Source of the DNA: an uncultured Gemmatimonadota bacterium
GTDB lineage: Bacteria; Gemmatimonadota; Gemmatimonadetes; Gemmatimonadales; Gemmatimonadaceae
NCBI GenBank assembly: GCA_903900795.1
Contig: CAIUOO010000448.1
Coordinates: forward strand, 1-33,169
Direction of reading: 5' to 3'
DNA length: 33,169 nucleotides
Part shown: positions 8,426 through 17,822 of the stretch, in pieces
How positions within the stretch are numbered: position 1 is the first letter of the stretch
How the letters are laid out: each line of letters begins with the position of its first letter
Made by a program: the position numbers and the translations under genes
The notes under the pieces: model-generated
Database searches by the model: none
Seen by the model: the letters and a program-made list of their open reading frames with translations, nothing else
Told to the model about the DNA's origin: nothing

Positions 8426-9943
8426 ATGCTGCTGCTCGACGGGCGTTCGTTGCAGATCGCTGACGTGATGGCCGTCGCTGATGGCAGGCAGATCGTCGGA
8501 TTGGCCCCCGAAGCGCGGTCGCGGATGCAGGTCACACGCGACGTCGTCGAGCGTGCTGTGGCGCGTGCCGAGCCGGTGTACGGCATCAACACAGGTTTCG
8601 GAAAGCTCTCCGAGGTCACCATCGCCGGCGATCAGCTGGCGGCGCTTCAGCGAAATCTTGTGCGGAGTCATGCGGCGGGTGTTGGTGATCCGCTGCCGGA
8701 ACGCGAGGTGCGCGTGATGATGCTGCTTCGCGCCAACGTGCTCGCCACGGCCTATGCCGGTGCCCGCCCGATCGTGGTCGAATCGCTGCTCGCGATGCTC
8801 AATGCCGGCGTGTTGCCCGTCGTGCCGGAGCAGGGCAGCGTTGGCGCCAGTGGCGATCTCGCGCCGCTCGCGCACCTGGCGCTCACACTTATCGGTGAGG
8901 GCACCGCCCGTTTTCAGGGACGCGAGGCCCCATCGCTGGAGTTACTGACGGCGGCGGGACTCGCCGCCCTCACGCTCGAAGCAAAGGAGGGACTCGCGCT
9001 GATCAACGGCACGCAGGCGCACACCGCCGTCGCGTCACTGGCGTGTGCCGAGCTGACTCGGCTCTGGCACACGGCCCATGTCGCGACCGCCATGAGTCTC
9101 GAATCGTTGCTCGGCACCCCCGATGCGTTCGATGCGCGCATTCAGGGGGCGCGCGGACAGTCGGGGCAGATGGAATCGGCGGCGATGCTTCGCATGTTGC
9201 TCGAAGGCAGCGAGATCCGCGAGTCGCATCGCTTCGGGGATCCACGCGTGCAGGATGCGTATGCGTTGCGCTGCGTACCGCAGGTGCACGGTCCCGCGCT
9301 CGATGCGCTGCGCTTTGCCCGTGGCGTCATCTCTCGCGAACTCAACGCGGCCACCGACAACCCGCTGGTGCTCGCGACGGGTGAGTTGCTGAGTGGCGGC
9401 AACTTCCACGGGCAGGCCGTGGCGATGGCAAGTGACTTCCTCGCGATCGTGTGTGCGAACCTCGCCGTTATCAGCGAACGACGGACGGACCGTTTGGTCC
9501 ACCCCGATTTCAACCAAGGCCTGCCGCCATTTCTGGCTGGCTCCCCAGGTCTCGAATCCGGGCAGATGATGGCGCAGGTCACCGCCGCCGCGTTGGCGAG
9601 CGAGTGTAAAGGGTTGGCGCACCCAGCCAGTGTGGATTCGATTCCGACTGACGGTAATAAGGAAGACGTCGTTCCGATGGCGATGGGGGCCGCGACCAAG
9701 TTGCGGCGCTCCGTGCGTAACCTTCGGCACGTGATTGCGATCGAACTCATCGCCGCTGCCGAGGCCCTCGAGTATCGTCGTCCCTTACGCAGCAGCATCG
9801 CCGTAGAGCGCGCCCACGCGATCATCCGAGAGCACGTCGCGCGGGCCACGGGCGACAGACCGCCGGCCCCCGACATTACACGGTTGGGAGATGCGGTGGC
9901 CTCCGGCGCATTCGACGCACTTACCGAGGGATTCGTGGTATGA
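8426..9943 (+). CDS. hutH: Histidine ammonia-lyase (histidase)
   Basis: 505 residues. Deaminates L-histidine to trans-urocanate, step one of histidine degradation, in the cytoplasm. The self-cyclising MIO triad Ala141-Ser142-Gly143 sits in [14 protein letters not shown], at almost the same number as in Pseudomonas HutH. The N-terminal active-site element [11 protein letters not shown] and the later HNPLV-like segment (here DNPLV) are present, as is the F-x-H-G-Q motif. Length is normal for the family. It starts 34 bases after lptD with its own ribosome site, and its stop overlaps the hutU start (ATGA), so hutH and hutU are translationally coupled. No obvious dedicated promoter is visible in the short gap. 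Confidence 0.97.
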   Translation: MLLLDGRSLQIADVMAVADGRQIVGLAPEARSRMQVTRDVVERAVARAEPVYGINTGFGKLSEVTIAGDQLAALQRNLVRSHAAGVGDPLPEREVRVMMLLRANVLATAYAGARPIVVESLLAMLNAGVLPVVPEQGSVGASGDLAPLAHLALTLIGEGTARFQGREAPSLELLTAAGLAALTLEAKEGLALINGTQAHTAVASLACAELTRLWHTAHVATAMSLESLLGTPDAFDARIQGARGQSGQMESAAMLRMLLEGSEIRESHRFGDPRVQDAYALRCVPQVHGPALDALRFARGVISRELNAATDNPLVLATGELLSGGNFHGQAVAMASDFLAIVCANLAVISERRTDRLVHPDFNQGLPPFLAGSPGLESGQMMAQVTAAALASECKGLAHPASVDSIPTDGNKEDVVPMAMGAATKLRRSVRNLRHVIAIELIAAAEALEYRRPLRSSIAVERAHAIIREHVARATGDRPPAPDITRLGDAVASGAFDALTEGFVV

Positions 9944-11646
9944 CTGACACCGTGATCATCGCGCCGTCAACCGACTCCGCAGCGGGCCTGAGCGGACCGC
10001 GCGAGGTCCGCGCCTCCCGCGGCAGCGCATTGGAGTGCGTGGGCTGGGAACAGGAAGCCGCACTCCGGATGCTGATGAACAATCTCGATCCTGACGTCGC
10101 CGAGCGGCCTGATGACTTGGTCGTGTATGGCGGCACGGGCCGCGCGGCGCGGTCATGGGAGGCGTTCGACGCCATCGTTCGCACGCTCAAGACGCTGGCC
10201 AACGACGAGACGTTGCTGGTACAGAGCGGCAAGCCGGTGGCGGTGTTCCGCACCCACGAGAATGCGCCGCGCGTCTTGATCGCGAATGGTAATCTGGTGG
10301 GCCGCTGGGCCAATTGGGACGAGTTCCGTCGGCTCGAGCGTGCTGGTCTGACGATGTACGGCCAGATGACGGCCGGCTCGTGGATTTACATCGGTTCACA
10401 AGGAATCGTTCAGGGCACGTACGAGACGTTCGGTGCGGTGGCCACTCGACACTTTGGTGGTACGCTCGAGGGGCGCTTGGTCGTCACCGCAGGGCTGGGC
10501 GGTATGGGCGGCGCGCAGCCGCTTGCCGCCGCGATGCACGGCGCAGCGGTACTCGGTATCGATATCGATGCCTCGCGCATCGAGAAGCGCATCGAGACGC
10601 GCTACTGCGATCGCATGGCGTACTCGCTCGATGACGCGCTTGCGTGGCTGGCCGACGCGCAGGCAGAACGGCGCGGGCTCTCCGTTGGATTGGTCGGCAA
10701 CGCGGCCGATGTATTGCCAGAGCTCGTCCGTCGTGGCATCACCCCCGACGTGGTCACCGATCAGACGAGTGCCCATGATATGTTGGTGGGCTACGTGCCC
10801 GTGGGCCTGTCCCTGGCCGAGGCGGCCGTGCTGCGCGCCGCGGATCCCGCCGGGTACATCGCACGGTCCACCGCGTCGGTCGTCGAGCACGTGCGGGCCA
10901 TGCGCACCATGCAGGACCGTGGTGCGATCGCCTTCGACTATGGCAACAATATTCGCACCGTGGCGTTCGACGCCGGTATCGACGATGCGTTTCGGATTCC
11001 CGGCTTCGTGCCTGAGTACGTGCGGCCGCTCTTCTGCGAGGGCAAAGGCCCGTTCCGCTGGGTGGCGTTATCCGGCGATCCCGCCGATATCGCGCGCACG
11101 GACGAATTGGTGCTCGAGCTCTTTCCGGATGATGCTCAGCTGCGTCGCTGGATCGAACTCGCCCGCGAGCGTATCGCTTTTCAGGGACTTCCGGCGCGTA
11201 TCTGCTGGCTCGGGCAGGGTGACCGTGCGCGGTTCGCGCTTGCGATAAACGACCTCGTAGCTCGTGGGGAAGTTTCAGCGCCGATCGTCATTGGTCGAGA
11301 TCATCTCGACACCGGCAGCGTGGCCTCACCGTTTCGCGAAACGGAAGCGATGCGCGACGGAAGCGACGCCATCGCGGACTGGGCCATCCTGAACGCCCTG
11401 CTCAACGTGGCCAGTGGCGCGTCATGGGTGTCGTTCCATCACGGTGGCGGCGTCGGGATCGGAAATTCGTTGCACGCCGGACAGGTGATCGTGGCTGACG
11501 GTAGCGAGCGCATGCGTCGGCGGCTCGAGCGCGTCCTCACCAATGACCCCGGCATTGGCGTCGCCCGGCATGCAGATGCGGGCTACGATGTGGCGATGGT
11601 CACCGCGGCTCGCGAAGGCATTCGTCTCCCGATGCAGGAACGCTGA
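9940..11646 (+). CDS. hutU: Urocanate hydratase (urocanase)
   Basis: 568 residues; converts urocanate to 4-imidazolone-5-propanoate using NAD+ as an electrophilic cofactor. The Rossmann-type motif GLGGMGGAQ is at residues 185-193. The C-terminal [11 protein letters not shown] segment contains Cys422, probably equivalent to the active-site cysteine of the Pseudomonas enzyme. The motif [19 protein letters not shown] is intact. Length matches the usual 550-570 residues. It overlaps hutH by four bases, and its TGA shares a base with the ATG of the following radical SAM gene. Confidence 0.97.
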   Translation: MTDTVIIAPSTDSAAGLSGPREVRASRGSALECVGWEQEAALRMLMNNLDPDVAERPDDLVVYGGTGRAARSWEAFDAIVRTLKTLANDETLLVQSGKPVAVFRTHENAPRVLIANGNLVGRWANWDEFRRLERAGLTMYGQMTAGSWIYIGSQGIVQGTYETFGAVATRHFGGTLEGRLVVTAGLGGMGGAQPLAAAMHGAAVLGIDIDASRIEKRIETRYCDRMAYSLDDALAWLADAQAERRGLSVGLVGNAADVLPELVRRGITPDVVTDQTSAHDMLVGYVPVGLSLAEAAVLRAADPAGYIARSTASVVEHVRAMRTMQDRGAIAFDYGNNIRTVAFDAGIDDAFRIPGFVPEYVRPLFCEGKGPFRWVALSGDPADIARTDELVLELFPDDAQLRRWIELARERIAFQGLPARICWLGQGDRARFALAINDLVARGEVSAPIVIGRDHLDTGSVASPFRETEAMRDGSDAIADWAILNALLNVASGASWVSFHHGGGVGIGNSLHAGQVIVADGSERMRRRLERVLTNDPGIGVARHADAGYDVAMVTAAREGIRLPMQER

Positions 11647-12620
11647 TGCTGTCGAGTCGATATCGTGCGTGGCACGTGCCGATCTTCCTCGGGAAGTACG
11701 CATGGCTGCGTGCACGGAATCGACCAGTGCTGCTGAATTTTGAAGTCACGATGCGCTGTAATGCGAAGTGCGGCTTCTGTGATTATTGGAAGACGCCGGC
11801 CGAGGCGAAGCACAGTGAGATGAGCGACTTCGCCGAGATCGCGCGTCGCTTTTCACCGATGCTCGTCACCTTTACCGGTGGTGAGCCCACGCTGCGCAAA
11901 GACCTCGAACAGATCGTGGCGTCGGTGCGGAAAGCGGTGCGCTTCACGTACGTGCAGATGATTACGCATGGCGCGATGCTCTCGCTCGATCGCGCAAAGT
12001 CCCTGTGGGACGCTGGCGTCGACCAGTTCAATATTTCGCTGGACTATCTCGACGAGCGACACGACGCGGCGCGTGGTATCCCGGGTTTGTCCTCCAAGAT
12101 TCTCGACTTGGTCCCGCAGATGAAGGCGGCGGGGATCGGGAGCGTACGGTTCAATACGGTGATCAAGAACGACAATCTCGATCAGATCATGCCGATCGTG
12201 GAGCGCGCGGCCGCCCTCGGCGGTGGCGTGAATTTTTCGCTGTACACCGATTTCAAGAATGGCAACGGCGACTATCTGCTCGGCGACGGACAGCAGCGTG
12301 AACTCGAGAAGGTCGTGCAGCAGCTCCTCGCCTACAAGCATCGTACCCGTGGGGTGATCACGAACTCCGACTACTATCTCGAGCAGATTCCGCGCTATGT
12401 GCGCGGCGAGATGACAGAGCCCTGCCGCAGTGGATCCACGACCATTCATATCGATCCGCTGGGTATGGTGCGCCGCTGTCCGGACTTCAAGCCCGACGGA
12501 CGCTGGCAGGACTACACAGGCTACGAACCGATCAACTGCAATGCCTGTTTCTACGCCTGCCGCGGAGAGGCGCAGGCCCCGTTGCGGCTGATGTCGCGCG
12601 TCAGGGATGTGATGGCATGA
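11646..12620 (+). CDS. Radical SAM protein with SPASM/twitch-like C-terminus, inside the hut operon
   Basis: 324 residues. The radical SAM cluster motif C-x3-C-x2-C is at Cys38, Cys42 and Cys45, followed by the SAM-binding GGEP at 78-81. The C-terminal third carries Cys260-x12-Gly273-x4-Cys278, which fits the C-x(9-15)-G-x4-C signature opening SPASM/twitch domains, and then Cys298-x2-Cys301-x3-Cys305. At least one auxiliary Fe-S cluster is therefore expected. SPASM proteins often modify peptides, but sulfatase maturases and other enzymes also have the domain, so the substrate cannot be read from sequence. No small precursor-peptide gene is seen beside it. It overlaps hutU by one base (TGATG) and hutI by four (ATGA), arguing for strict co-expression with histidine degradation. 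The function is unknown to me. Confidence 0.88.
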   Translation: MLSSRYRAWHVPIFLGKYAWLRARNRPVLLNFEVTMRCNAKCGFCDYWKTPAEAKHSEMSDFAEIARRFSPMLVTFTGGEPTLRKDLEQIVASVRKAVRFTYVQMITHGAMLSLDRAKSLWDAGVDQFNISLDYLDERHDAARGIPGLSSKILDLVPQMKAAGIGSVRFNTVIKNDNLDQIMPIVERAAALGGGVNFSLYTDFKNGNGDYLLGDGQQRELEKVVQQLLAYKHRTRGVITNSDYYLEQIPRYVRGEMTEPCRSGSTTIHIDPLGMVRRCPDFKPDGRWQDYTGYEPINCNACFYACRGEAQAPLRLMSRVRDVMA

Positions 12621-13903
12621 TCGAACGGCAATCCGCCGGCGACGACGTCGTGACGCTCTTCGTGAACGCGGCACAGACCGTCACGTGTGCAGGGCCCGCG
12701 CGCGCGCGTCGTGGCGCCGAGATGCAGGACGCCGGCGTTCAGTCAGACGTGGGGGTGGCGGTGCAGGGCGATCGCATCGTCGATGTCGCCGCCGATGCGG
12801 CGCTGCGTCGGCGCTTTCCCGGCGCGGCCGAGGTGGACTGCGACCGTGGCGTGCTGGCGCCGGGGTTTGTTGACTCGCATACGCACGCCGTGTTCGGCCG
12901 GGGTCGTTACGAAGAGCACGAACTGCGCGCCACGGGTGTGCCGTATTTGGAGATTGCGCGTCGTGGCGGCGGCATTCACGCCTCGGTGCGGGACCTGCGT
13001 GCCCGCAGTGACGACGACCTCTTTGCCTGCGCCGTACCCCGGTTGCAGACGCTTGCTGCGGGCGGCGTCACGACGGTGGAAATCAAGTCCGGGTACGGAC
13101 TCAGCGTGCATGACGAGCTGCGGACCCTGCGCGTCATTGGGCGCCTCGCCGCCGCCGGCCCGCTCAACATCGTGCCGACCTGCCTTGGAGCGCACGAAGT
13201 GCCGCTCGAGTATCGGGAACAGCGCGACGGCCGGGCGGCGTGGATCCACTGTCTCACGAACGAGCTCTATCCCGCGGTGGCCGCCGAACGGTTGGCGCGG
13301 TTCGCTGACGTGTTTTGCGAGCCTGGGGTGTTTACCGTGCCCGAGACGAGACGGTTGATGGAGTCGGCTCGGCATCACGGCATGGCGCTCAAGCTCCACG
13401 CGGACGAGTTGCACGATGGGGGCGCCGCGGCGCTGGCCGTCGAGATGGGGGCCACGAGTGCCGACCATCTGGCGGCCATCTCTCTCGAGGGGATCGCGGC
13501 GCTGGCCGCGTCGGGTACGGTGGCCACGCTGTTGCCAGCGACGATGCTCTTTCTGGGAACCGGACAACAGGCCCCAGCTCGCGCGATGATCGAGGCCGGG
13601 GCCGCGATAGCCGTCGCCTCGGATCTGAACCCTGGCACGTCCCCGCTGCTGTCGTTTCCGCTGGTGCTTACTCTCGCGGTCAGCCAGCTCCGGCTCTCCG
13701 CGTCGGAGGCCTGGATCGCAGCGACCGTGAACGGGGCGGCCGCACTCGGACTGGCCGGGTCCACTGGTCAATTGCGCCAGGGATTCCGGGCGGATATCGC
13801 CGTGCATGCCGCCGATGATTTCCGTGCGTTGCCTTACTGGTTTGGCGAGCGTCTCTGTCGGGTGGCGTGGGCAGGTGGGCGTGCTTGTCACCCGTCCCTC
13901 TGA
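12617..13903 (+). CDS. hutI: Imidazolonepropionase
   Basis: 428 residues of the amidohydrolase superfamily; hydrolyses 4-imidazolone-5-propanoate to N-formimino-L-glutamate, step three of the hut pathway. Metal-site and active-site elements are intact: His88-Thr-His90 in DSHTHAVFG, His261 in KLHADELHDGG, His284 in SADHLA, and Asp336 in ASDLNPGTS. The substrate-side segment RRGGGIHASV is also present. ATG 12617 overlaps the radical SAM stop by four bases. No gene for the last step (HutG or HutF type) follows; the next gene encodes a TPR protein. Confidence 0.96.
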   Translation: MIERQSAGDDVVTLFVNAAQTVTCAGPARARRGAEMQDAGVQSDVGVAVQGDRIVDVAADAALRRRFPGAAEVDCDRGVLAPGFVDSHTHAVFGRGRYEEHELRATGVPYLEIARRGGGIHASVRDLRARSDDDLFACAVPRLQTLAAGGVTTVEIKSGYGLSVHDELRTLRVIGRLAAAGPLNIVPTCLGAHEVPLEYREQRDGRAAWIHCLTNELYPAVAAERLARFADVFCEPGVFTVPETRRLMESARHHGMALKLHADELHDGGAAALAVEMGATSADHLAAISLEGIAALAASGTVATLLPATMLFLGTGQQAPARAMIEAGAAIAVASDLNPGTSPLLSFPLVLTLAVSQLRLSASEAWIAATVNGAAALGLAGSTGQLRQGFRADIAVHAADDFRALPYWFGERLCRVAWAGGRACHPSL

Positions 13904-14002
13904 ACCCTAGCTTCCGCCGCGTCCGCCCTGACGTGCTCACGCCTTTCCCGCGGGCCCGCCGTTGGATCGTTCGTCCAGCTATTCGGAGTCATTCTCGACC
14001 TC
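13904..14002. other. Short intergenic gap after hutI
   Basis: Ninety-nine bases between hutI and the TPR gene. I see no clear hairpin terminator and no convincing promoter pair. A GGAG at 13985-13988 is 14 bases from the next ATG, rather far for a ribosome site. Whether the hut operon ends here cannot be settled from sequence. Confidence 0.5.
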
Positions 14003-16534
14003 ATGTCTAACGCCGCGAAGCACCGGAAGAAGGCGGCTGAGTTCGAGCAGCTGAGACAGATCGATCGCGCGATCGCCTTGTACGTCCGAGCGATCGAAGA
14101 GAGCGAGCTGGCCGGTGAGGATGTCGACGTCGCCCTGCTGAACAAGGTGGGCGACCTCGCCCTGCGTCAGGGTCGCGTTCCCGACGCGATTACGTACTAC
14201 GAACGTGCCGTCGAGCATTACGCGAACTCCGGTCTGTTCAACAACGCGATCGCGCTCTGCAGCAAGATTCTGCGTAATGCGCCTGGGCGCGCCAACGTGT
14301 ACTTCACGCTTGGGCGGATTTGCGCCCGGAAGGGACTCCGCGGCGACGCCACGCGGAATTTCCTCGAGTACGCGACGCGCATGCAGCAGGAAGAACGGGT
14401 CGACGAGGGGATGCGCGCGCTTGCTGAAGTGGCAGAGTTGATGCCCGAACTCACGGAGGTGCGTCGCCTGGTGGACGACCATGCCGACCGTGCGGGCATC
14501 GTGTTGCCGCGTCGTCGGACGCCGTCGATCGCCTCCATGGCCTTGAGCGAGGAGGGCCCCCCATCCACCTATCGGGACAAGTCACAAGACCTGATCTTCC
14601 TTGAGGTCGACTACGGAGCACCGGTGTCCCGCCGCACACCGACGTGTTCGACGCGAATACCGACGCCGTCTCTCGCCATCACACCGGCGCGTACCACTGA
14701 GGCGTCCTCTACGGCACGGTTCCCCGCGCCAGCTCTCGACGCCGACACGGAGCCGTCCGTCAGTGCCTCGCTCGACGCCGCGATGATCTTTGATCCCGCC
14801 GACGCGGTCGACGCGAAGGCGGCCGTGATGCCGGCAATGGACATCGCCCCGTCCGATCTGCCACTGCTCGAGGGCCTCGAAGCGTCTGCCGATTTCACCG
14901 ATGTCGGGGCGGTCCCCCTCCAAGAGCTCACGATCGAGGAGATCGCGTTGGCCGACTCGGTGGTCGACCCATCCGTGCTTGTGCGCGACGTCATCTGGCG
15001 TCAAGACCCGGACTGGCGCGCCGAGGTGCACCCCGAACGTGGCCTCCAACCCACCGGGGAGCAATCGGCGATCTCCGACCCGTACCAACTTCTCGACGAC
15101 GTCGTCGCGGCGGAGGTGGGAGCGCTCGCGGAGGTGGAGTTGGAGGTGGAGTTGGAGGCGGACGACGAGTTCAAAATGATGGACGAGGAGCCGCTGCGAG
15201 CCGCCGAGCAGCGAGCCGCCGAGCTGCGCGCGCCGTTCCGAATCGATCCACACGATTTCATCCTGCCGGGGGAGCTGCCCCCGCTGATGCTCGGCGATGA
15301 GCTCGTCGAGGCCGGCATTGCCGCCCTCGGATCGCTTGGCGAGTCTGCGGCGGGGGCTGGGGACGCACTCGCGACGGTGGACGTTACCGCCGCCGACGGT
15401 CTGTTCGAACCGGAACCGCCGGAGGCGAAGGCCCCCACCGATGCCGTGCTGCCAACGCGCGCGCTGGTATGGCCGAGCGAGGCGCTGGTGGGCGAGGGTC
15501 GACCGGTCATGGTCACCCCGTCGCTCCCGATGGCCTCCGTAGCGGCCGAGGCAACGCTGGTGGCGACCTCGCGCCGAGATGCGCTTCGGGCCGCCGTGGC
15601 CAAGCTGCCGCAGGACTGGCTGCTGCGCCGTCGTCTTGCTGAGGCGTTGTTCGAGGCCGGAGAACGGGATGCTGGTCTCGCCGAGCTCGACGCGGCGCTG
15701 CAGGGCCTGGTCGGTCAGGGCGATCTGCATGCTGGTGCCGATATCGCCGATACGCTCGTCCAGGTCGCGCCGGAGCGCGTGACGTTCCATCAGAAGCGCG
15801 TCGAATTGTCGGTGCGTCTTCAGGATCAGGGACGACTCCGGGTTGCGTACCTTGATTTGGCCGACGCGCTCGTGCGAACAGGCGAGGAGAACCGAGCTCG
15901 GGCCGTCTATGCGCGCGTGCTTGAGATAGATCCGTACGATGATCGGGCCCGGGCGGCACTTGGCAGCGCGGCGCCGCCACTACCCCCCAAGGCAGGAGGC
16001 GATGCCAGTTTCGTCGATCTTGCCGACTGGCTCCGGGACGACGACGATCCTGCGTCGACGCGGATGCGGATGCGGGAGCCGGTGATCAGTGGCGACGAAC
16101 AGGCCGATTTTGATGTCCTCCTCAGGCACTTTAAGGAGGGGGTCGCGCGTTCACTCGGAGAGGATGACCACGGGAGCCATTACGATCTCGGCGTCGCCTT
16201 CAAGGAGATGGGGCTGCTCGATGATGCGATCGAGGAGTTCCAGAAGGCGCTCAGAAGTCGTTCCCGCCGACTTCCCGCCTACGAGGCCTTGGGGCAATGT
16301 TTCGTGGAGCAGGGACGGCACCAGGTAGCGACGACGGTACTGTCTCGGGCTCTCCATGAACCGGGTGGGGATGACGAACAACGCGTGGGCGTCCTTTACC
16401 TCATCGCATATTCATGCGAGGCCATGCAGCGCTGGGACGAGGCTCGTAGCTATTATCAACGCGTGTATGCGACCGACATCCATTTCCGTGACGCTGCCGC
16501 CAGACTGGCGGCGCTCGACCAGGTAGCGCGATGA
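14003..16534 (+). CDS. Large TPR protein with acidic disordered linker
   Basis: 843 residues, no signal peptide or membrane segment, so probably cytoplasmic. There are three helical TPR-like blocks: about 1-165 (starting KHRKKAAEFEQLRQIDRAIA), about 520-650, and about 700-843. The last includes H-x-D-L-G-V-A-F-K-E-M-G-L-L-D-D-A-I-E-E-F and is the best-formed repeat. Residues 170-515 are low-complexity, rich in Ala/Glu/Asp/Pro, with two in-frame tandem duplications. Proteins of this build are scaffolds in several phyla, but no specific role can be assigned. Its stop overlaps the prenyl synthase start by four bases. It is distantly similar in layout to the TPR gene at 20247. Confidence 0.85.
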   Translation: MSNAAKHRKKAAEFEQLRQIDRAIALYVRAIEESELAGEDVDVALLNKVGDLALRQGRVPDAITYYERAVEHYANSGLFNNAIALCSKILRNAPGRANVYFTLGRICARKGLRGDATRNFLEYATRMQQEERVDEGMRALAEVAELMPELTEVRRLVDDHADRAGIVLPRRRTPSIASMALSEEGPPSTYRDKSQDLIFLEVDYGAPVSRRTPTCSTRIPTPSLAITPARTTEASSTARFPAPALDADTEPSVSASLDAAMIFDPADAVDAKAAVMPAMDIAPSDLPLLEGLEASADFTDVGAVPLQELTIEEIALADSVVDPSVLVRDVIWRQDPDWRAEVHPERGLQPTGEQSAISDPYQLLDDVVAAEVGALAEVELEVELEADDEFKMMDEEPLRAAEQRAAELRAPFRIDPHDFILPGELPPLMLGDELVEAGIAALGSLGESAAGAGDALATVDVTAADGLFEPEPPEAKAPTDAVLPTRALVWPSEALVGEGRPVMVTPSLPMASVAAEATLVATSRRDALRAAVAKLPQDWLLRRRLAEALFEAGERDAGLAELDAALQGLVGQGDLHAGADIADTLVQVAPERVTFHQKRVELSVRLQDQGRLRVAYLDLADALVRTGEENRARAVYARVLEIDPYDDRARAALGSAAPPLPPKAGGDASFVDLADWLRDDDDPASTRMRMREPVISGDEQADFDVLLRHFKEGVARSLGEDDHGSHYDLGVAFKEMGLLDDAIEEFQKALRSRSRRLPAYEALGQCFVEQGRHQVATTVLSRALHEPGGDDEQRVGVLYLIAYSCEAMQRWDEARSYYQRVYATDIHFRDAAARLAALDQVAR
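15131..15158 (+). repeat. 12-bp in-frame tandem repeat in the TPR linker
   Basis: GAGGTGGAGTTG occurs twice back to back (15131-15142, 15143-15154) and begins a third time with GAGG. It encodes EVEL-EVEL-E inside the acidic linker. Confidence 0.85.
15196..15225 (+). repeat. 15-bp in-frame tandem duplication in the TPR linker
   Basis: GCGAGCCGCCGAGCA (15196-15210) is followed directly by GCGAGCCGCCGAGCT (15211-15225), one mismatch in 15. It encodes RAAEQ-RAAEL. A length that keeps frame suggests slippage growth of a linker. Confidence 0.85.
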
Positions 16535-17535
16535 TGCTTTCCACGCGGACGCCGACGGCGTTGGCGGCGGCCCTACGCGACATACAGGCGCCCGTGCAGG
16601 ACGACTTGTCCAAGGTGTCGCAGGAGTTGTGGCGCATCGTTTCGGCGGACGTGCCACTGGTGAACGAAGTACAAGGGCATTTGATGGGAATGAAGGGGAA
16701 ACTCTTCCGGCCCACCTTGTTGCTTCTGGCCAGCAGCGTCGAGCACGAACCGCCCGCTCGCGCGATTACGTTCGCCGCCATCATCGAGTTGATTCACCTC
16801 GCCACGCTGGTCCACGACGATGCCGTCGATCATTCGGTACTGCGTCGTGGCATGCCGACGGTCAATGCGTTGTTCAGTCACCAGGTCTCGGTGATCATGG
16901 GCGACTACCTGTATTTGCGCGCGCTGCGTGAACTGGTGACGCTGGGCGATCTCGAGGCGATGAAGGCGGTCACGCAGGCCTCGAACGAAATGACCCTCGG
17001 CGAAATTCGGCAGCTCGCGGCGTACGACGCGCTGGCGTTCACCGAACGTGATTACGAAACGTTGATTCGCGCGAAGACGGGCTCGCTCTTTATGGCCTCC
17101 TGCGAAGTTGGCGCCCTCTGTGGCGCGCCGACGCATCGCGAATCACTCGCGCGATTCGGCGCGCGGCTGGGCATGGCCTTTCAGGTTGCCGACGATCTGC
17201 TGGATTACACGGAAGGCCAGGAGATGACCGGCAAGCCCAGCGGATTGGACCTCAAGGAGCACAAGGTCACGCTCCCGCTGATTGCCGCGTTGCGCGAGAT
17301 GCCGGCATCGGCTCGTGCCCGCGTTGAAGCACTCTTCGCGTCCCCTGAGCCGGAGGACGAGGCGATCGCCGAGGTGGTGGAGATTGTTCGCGTTCATGGC
17401 GGGCTGGATTATGCCCGTCGGCGAGCCGATCAGTTCTCCCGGGAGGCCGAGGATGCACTGGCTAATTTGCCGGACTGCGCCGCGCGTACAGCATTGACGG
17501 ACGCTATCGCGTACGTCGTGGAGCGGCGCTGGTGA
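16531..17535 (+). CDS. Long-chain polyprenyl diphosphate synthase
   Basis: 334 residues of the trans-isoprenyl diphosphate synthase family (IspB/HepT type), which condenses isopentenyl diphosphate onto an allylic primer, commonly to make the quinone side chain. The first aspartate-rich motif is D96-D97-A-V-D100 in LVHDDAVDHS, and the second is D221-D222-L-L-D225 in VADDLLDYTE. The trailing TGKPSGLDLKEHKVTLPLI element is intact. Ala91, five residues before the first motif, is small; in this family a small residue there allows long chains, so a C35-C50 product is likelier than farnesyl. ATG 16531 overlaps the upstream stop by four bases. The exact chain length is inference. Confidence 0.92.
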   Translation: MMLSTRTPTALAAALRDIQAPVQDDLSKVSQELWRIVSADVPLVNEVQGHLMGMKGKLFRPTLLLLASSVEHEPPARAITFAAIIELIHLATLVHDDAVDHSVLRRGMPTVNALFSHQVSVIMGDYLYLRALRELVTLGDLEAMKAVTQASNEMTLGEIRQLAAYDALAFTERDYETLIRAKTGSLFMASCEVGALCGAPTHRESLARFGARLGMAFQVADDLLDYTEGQEMTGKPSGLDLKEHKVTLPLIAALREMPASARARVEALFASPEPEDEAIAEVVEIVRVHGGLDYARRRADQFSREAEDALANLPDCAARTALTDAIAYVVERRW

Positions 17536-17813
17536 TGGCCCGTGGACCGTCGAAGCACCGCCCGGTGTTCCATGTGTTGGTGCTCGCCTCCGGATTCGTG
17601 GCCGGAGGGTTGTTCACGCAGGTCGCCCGTCGGTTTCTCCCCGCCGGCGCGGTCAAGGAGTTCTTGACGACCGGTGTGACGCCGGCAATCGGGCCGCTTC
17701 CTATCGACTTGGTTATATTGAAATTCGCTGTTGGACCTGTCGCCCTGGATGTCTCACTGCTGAGCCTCCTGGGAGTATTGATCGCCTACCTGATCGCGCG
17801 GTCCCTCTTCTAG
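17535..17813 (+). CDS. Small membrane protein, DUF4321-like
   Basis: 92 residues from ATG 17535, which overlaps the prenyl synthase stop by one base (TGATG). GTG 17532 would add one residue. Two hydrophobic segments (about 13-30 and 66-90) flank a loop. The P-I-x-L-D-L-x-V-L-x-F-x-x-G segment and a C-terminal L-x-G-V-L-I-A-Y-L-I-A-R helix resemble DUF4321 proteins, small membrane proteins of unknown function. Placement between a prenyl synthase and tatA fits an envelope role but proves nothing. Its stop codon overlaps the tatA ribosome site. Confidence 0.75.
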   Translation: MARGPSKHRPVFHVLVLASGFVAGGLFTQVARRFLPAGAVKEFLTTGVTPAIGPLPIDLVILKFAVGPVALDVSLLSLLGVLIAYLIARSLF

Positions 17814-17816
17814 GAG
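17812..17816 (+). promoter_or_regulatory. tatA Shine-Dalgarno overlapping the upstream stop
   Basis: AGGAG lies six bases before ATG 17823 and overlaps the TAG stop of the DUF4321-like gene, so ribosomes finishing that gene arrive at the tatA site. Confidence 0.7.
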
Positions 17817-17822
17817 TTTCTC

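Noticed and set aside
12743-13891. 382-codon minus-strand open frame opposite hutI
   Set aside because: The plus strand encodes an intact imidazolonepropionase with all metal ligands. The antisense frame is rich in Arg/His/Gln with no recognisable motif, as expected from GC-rich codon bias.
15121-15230. CRISPR-like or regulatory repeat array
   Set aside because: The repeats are short, directly abutting, in frame and encode linker residues; no spacers are present.
14582-15790. 402-codon minus-strand open frame opposite the large TPR gene
   Set aside because: Arg/Gly/His-rich with no motif, and it lies under the low-complexity linker of a gene with intact TPR blocks on either side.
17664-17719. 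TTGACG plus TATATT inside the DUF4321-like gene as a tatA promoter
   Set aside because: The boxes are 44 bases apart, far outside promoter spacing, and no -35 lies at the right distance from TATATT.
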